A DNA stretch of 64,000 nucleotides, taken from positions 1,426,001 through 1,490,000 of the forward strand of contig NZ_OX366349.1 in assembly GCF_947250775.1 (NCBI RefSeq), in the 5' to 3' direction. The first letter of the stretch is position 1. Each line of letters starts with the position of its first letter. The stretch comes from Wolbachia endosymbiont (group A) of Rhinocyllus conicus (GTDB taxonomy: Bacteria > Pseudomonadota > Alphaproteobacteria > Rickettsiales > Anaplasmataceae). This document shows, one piece after another, positions 62,570-64,000 of this stretch. Below the pieces are notes generated by a model. That model worked only from the letters and a program-made list of their open reading frames with translations. It was not told where the DNA came from and made no database searches. Position numbers and translations under genes: made by a program.

Positions 62570-64000
62570 ATGAACAACATAAGAAATTTTGCAATAATAG
62601 CGCATATAGACCACGGTAAGTCAACGCTTGCTGACCGTTTAATAGAGAAATGTAACGGCCTTGAGGCAAGAGAAATGATCAATCAAATACTCGATTCAAT
62701 GGATATAGAGCGTGAACGTGGCATTACAATTAAAGCACAGACGGTAAAACTCAATTATACGGCAAATGACGGTAATCAATATTGCCTAAATCTCATGGAC
62801 ACCCCAGGTCACGTTGACTTTTCTTACGAGGTAAGTCGAAGCTTAGCTGCATGTGAAGGTTCACTTTTAGTAGTAGATAGTAGCCAGGGCGTTGAAGCAC
62901 AAACCCTTGCAAATGTATATAAAGCTATTGACAACAACCATGAAATAATAGTTGTGCTCAATAAAGTTGATCTTCCTGCTGCAGATCCAGAAGGGGTAAA
63001 ACTCCAGGTTGAGGAAATAATTGGTATTGACGCAAGTGAGTCAGTTTTAATATCGGCAAAAACTGGACTTGGGATAAAAGATGTACTGGAAGCAATAGTG
63101 GCAAAACTTCCAGCTCCTCAAGGTGATGTGAATGCTCCACTACAGGCAATTTTAGTTGATAGTTGGTATGACACTTATTTGGGAGTAGTAATTTTAGTAC
63201 GAATTAAAAATGGAGTGCTAAAAAAGGGCATGAAGATTGTTATGATGTCTAATAACTCTACATACCAAGTGGACAATATCGGTATTTTTACTCCTAAAAA
63301 AGTAATGACAGGTGAACTCTCAGCAGGTGAAGTTGGTTTTATCACTGCTTCAATGAAGGAAGTTGCAGACTGTAGAGTGGGAGACACTATTACTGAAGAG
63401 AAAAGACCGTGCAGCAAGGCATTGCCTGGTTTTAAAGAAGTGCACCCTGTGGTATTTTGTAGTATTTTTCCTAATAAAACGGACGACTTTAAATATTTAA
63501 GAGAAGCACTGGAAAAATTACATTTGAATGATGCAAGTTTTACTTTTGAAGCAGAAACTTCAAATGCGCTAGGCTATGGATTTCGTTGTGGTTTTTTGGG
63601 AATGTTGCATCTTGAAGTTATTCAAGAAAGGCTCGAGAGAGAATTTGATTTAGATCTAACAGCAACTGCACCGAGTGTTATATATAAGGTTACAACGCAA
63701 GGTGGTGAAGTTCTGAGCATTCATAATCCTAGTGACATGCCAGATCCAACAAAGATTCAAATGGTAGAAGAGCCGTGGATTACTGCAACTATAATGGTCC
63801 CTGACCAATATTTAGGTGAGATTCTATCATTATGTGAAGAGAGGAGGGGAGAACAGGAAGATTTATCTTACATTGGTAACACAACAACAGCATTGTTAAG
63901 ATATAAGTTACCACTGTCTGAAGTTGTTTTTGACTTTTATGATCGATTAAAATCAATTTCCAAGGGGTATGCAAGTTTGGATTGGGAAATTTCCAGCTAT
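62570..64000 (+). CDS. lepA: Translation elongation factor 4 (LepA), 3' end cut by window
   Basis: Ribosome-associated GTPase. 477 codons are in the window from ATG 62570. G-domain motifs: AHIDHGKSTL (G1), RGITIKAQ (G2), DTPGHVDF (G3), LNKVDLP (G4), ISAKTG (G5). Domain II, domain III and the start of domain V follow (GFRCGFLGMLHLEV). The C-terminal domain, specific to LepA, is mostly beyond the window. The start context has no unusual features. Confidence 0.97.
   Translation, partial: MNNIRNFAIIAHIDHGKSTLADRLIEKCNGLEAREMINQILDSMDIERERGITIKAQTVKLNYTANDGNQYCLNLMDTPGHVDFSYEVSRSLAACEGSLLVVDSSQGVEAQTLANVYKAIDNNHEIIVVLNKVDLPAADPEGVKLQVEEIIGIDASESVLISAKTGLGIKDVLEAIVAKLPAPQGDVNAPLQAILVDSWYDTYLGVVILVRIKNGVLKKGMKIVMMSNNSTYQVDNIGIFTPKKVMTGELSAGEVGFITASMKEVADCRVGDTITEEKRPCSKALPGFKEVHPVVFCSIFPNKTDDFKYLREALEKLHLNDASFTFEAETSNALGYGFRCGFLGMLHLEVIQERLEREFDLDLTATAPSVIYKVTTQGGEVLSIHNPSDMPDPTKIQMVEEPWITATIMVPDQYLGEILSLCEERRGEQEDLSYIGNTTTALLRYKLPLSEVVFDFYDRLKSISKGYASLDWEISSY

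Overview
The window looks like a Wolbachia chromosome (Rickettsiales, Anaplasmataceae). It is AT-rich and carries the Wolbachia-type order virB3-virB4-virB6 x4, single-copy endosymbiont housekeeping genes (dnaB, dnaG, lepA, murD, ispE, class I lysyl-tRNA synthetase, COQ9, ubiG), and very many short GTCAT...ATGAC palindromes, some of them inside reading frames. I infer the genus from gene content and order; I cannot assign a strain or supergroup.

Layout. 0-1 kb: 5' part of a D,D-carboxypeptidase gene (-). 1-6 kb: a nested mobile region with a repeat (R1), a palindrome array, a serine recombinase cassette bounded by 25-bp inverted repeats, the 5' half of a group II intron with its reverse transcriptase, and the front of an Rpn-type nuclease gene that also holds a 326-bp MITE. 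6.3-15.1 kb: holA, a small gene, a zinc/manganese-type ABC permease, a Mth938-like gene, ispE, addA (three palindrome insertions), a GIY-YIG gene and radC. 15.2-16.8 kb: the 3' half of the same intron and nuclease. Flipping the interval between about 1.8-1.9 and 15.3-15.4 kb reunites intron, reverse transcriptase and nuclease, so an inversion happened between palindrome arrays. 16.8-18.6 kb: ccmH, a DUF2125-like gene and a 2Fe-2S ferredoxin (-). 19.7-23.7 kb: murD, COQ9, a membrane alpha/beta-hydrolase-like protein and rsmD. 23.8-38.5 kb: the type IV secretion operon (-). 38.6-57.6 kb: mostly housekeeping genes, a tRNA-Leu, a VirB2-like pilin and two coiled-coil membrane proteins. 57.7-58.7 kb: a thiamine unit with promoter, TPP riboswitch, SemiSWEET transporter and thiamine pyrophosphokinase. 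58.7-59.9 kb: repeats. 59.9-64 kb: malonyl-CoA decarboxylase, a hypothetical gene pair and lepA (cut by the window end).

Working together. The virB genes supply the inner-membrane core and one ATPase of a P-type type IV secretion system. Three of the four VirB6 proteins begin with lipoprotein signals and carry large extracytoplasmic beta-rich domains. The riboswitch unit points to import of thiamine (or a derivative) followed by pyrophosphorylation, with feedback on translation. yebC, mepM and an SPFH gene form a tight cluster, grxD and bolA are paired as iron-sulfur partners, and rpiB runs into ubiG through a nine-A tract.

Most notable: the reconstructable nested element and inversion, the riboswitch-SemiSWEET-TPK unit, the lectin-like VirB6 extensions, protein-coding palindromes in addA and murD, and two A9 tracts at gene junctions where slippage would fuse reading frames.
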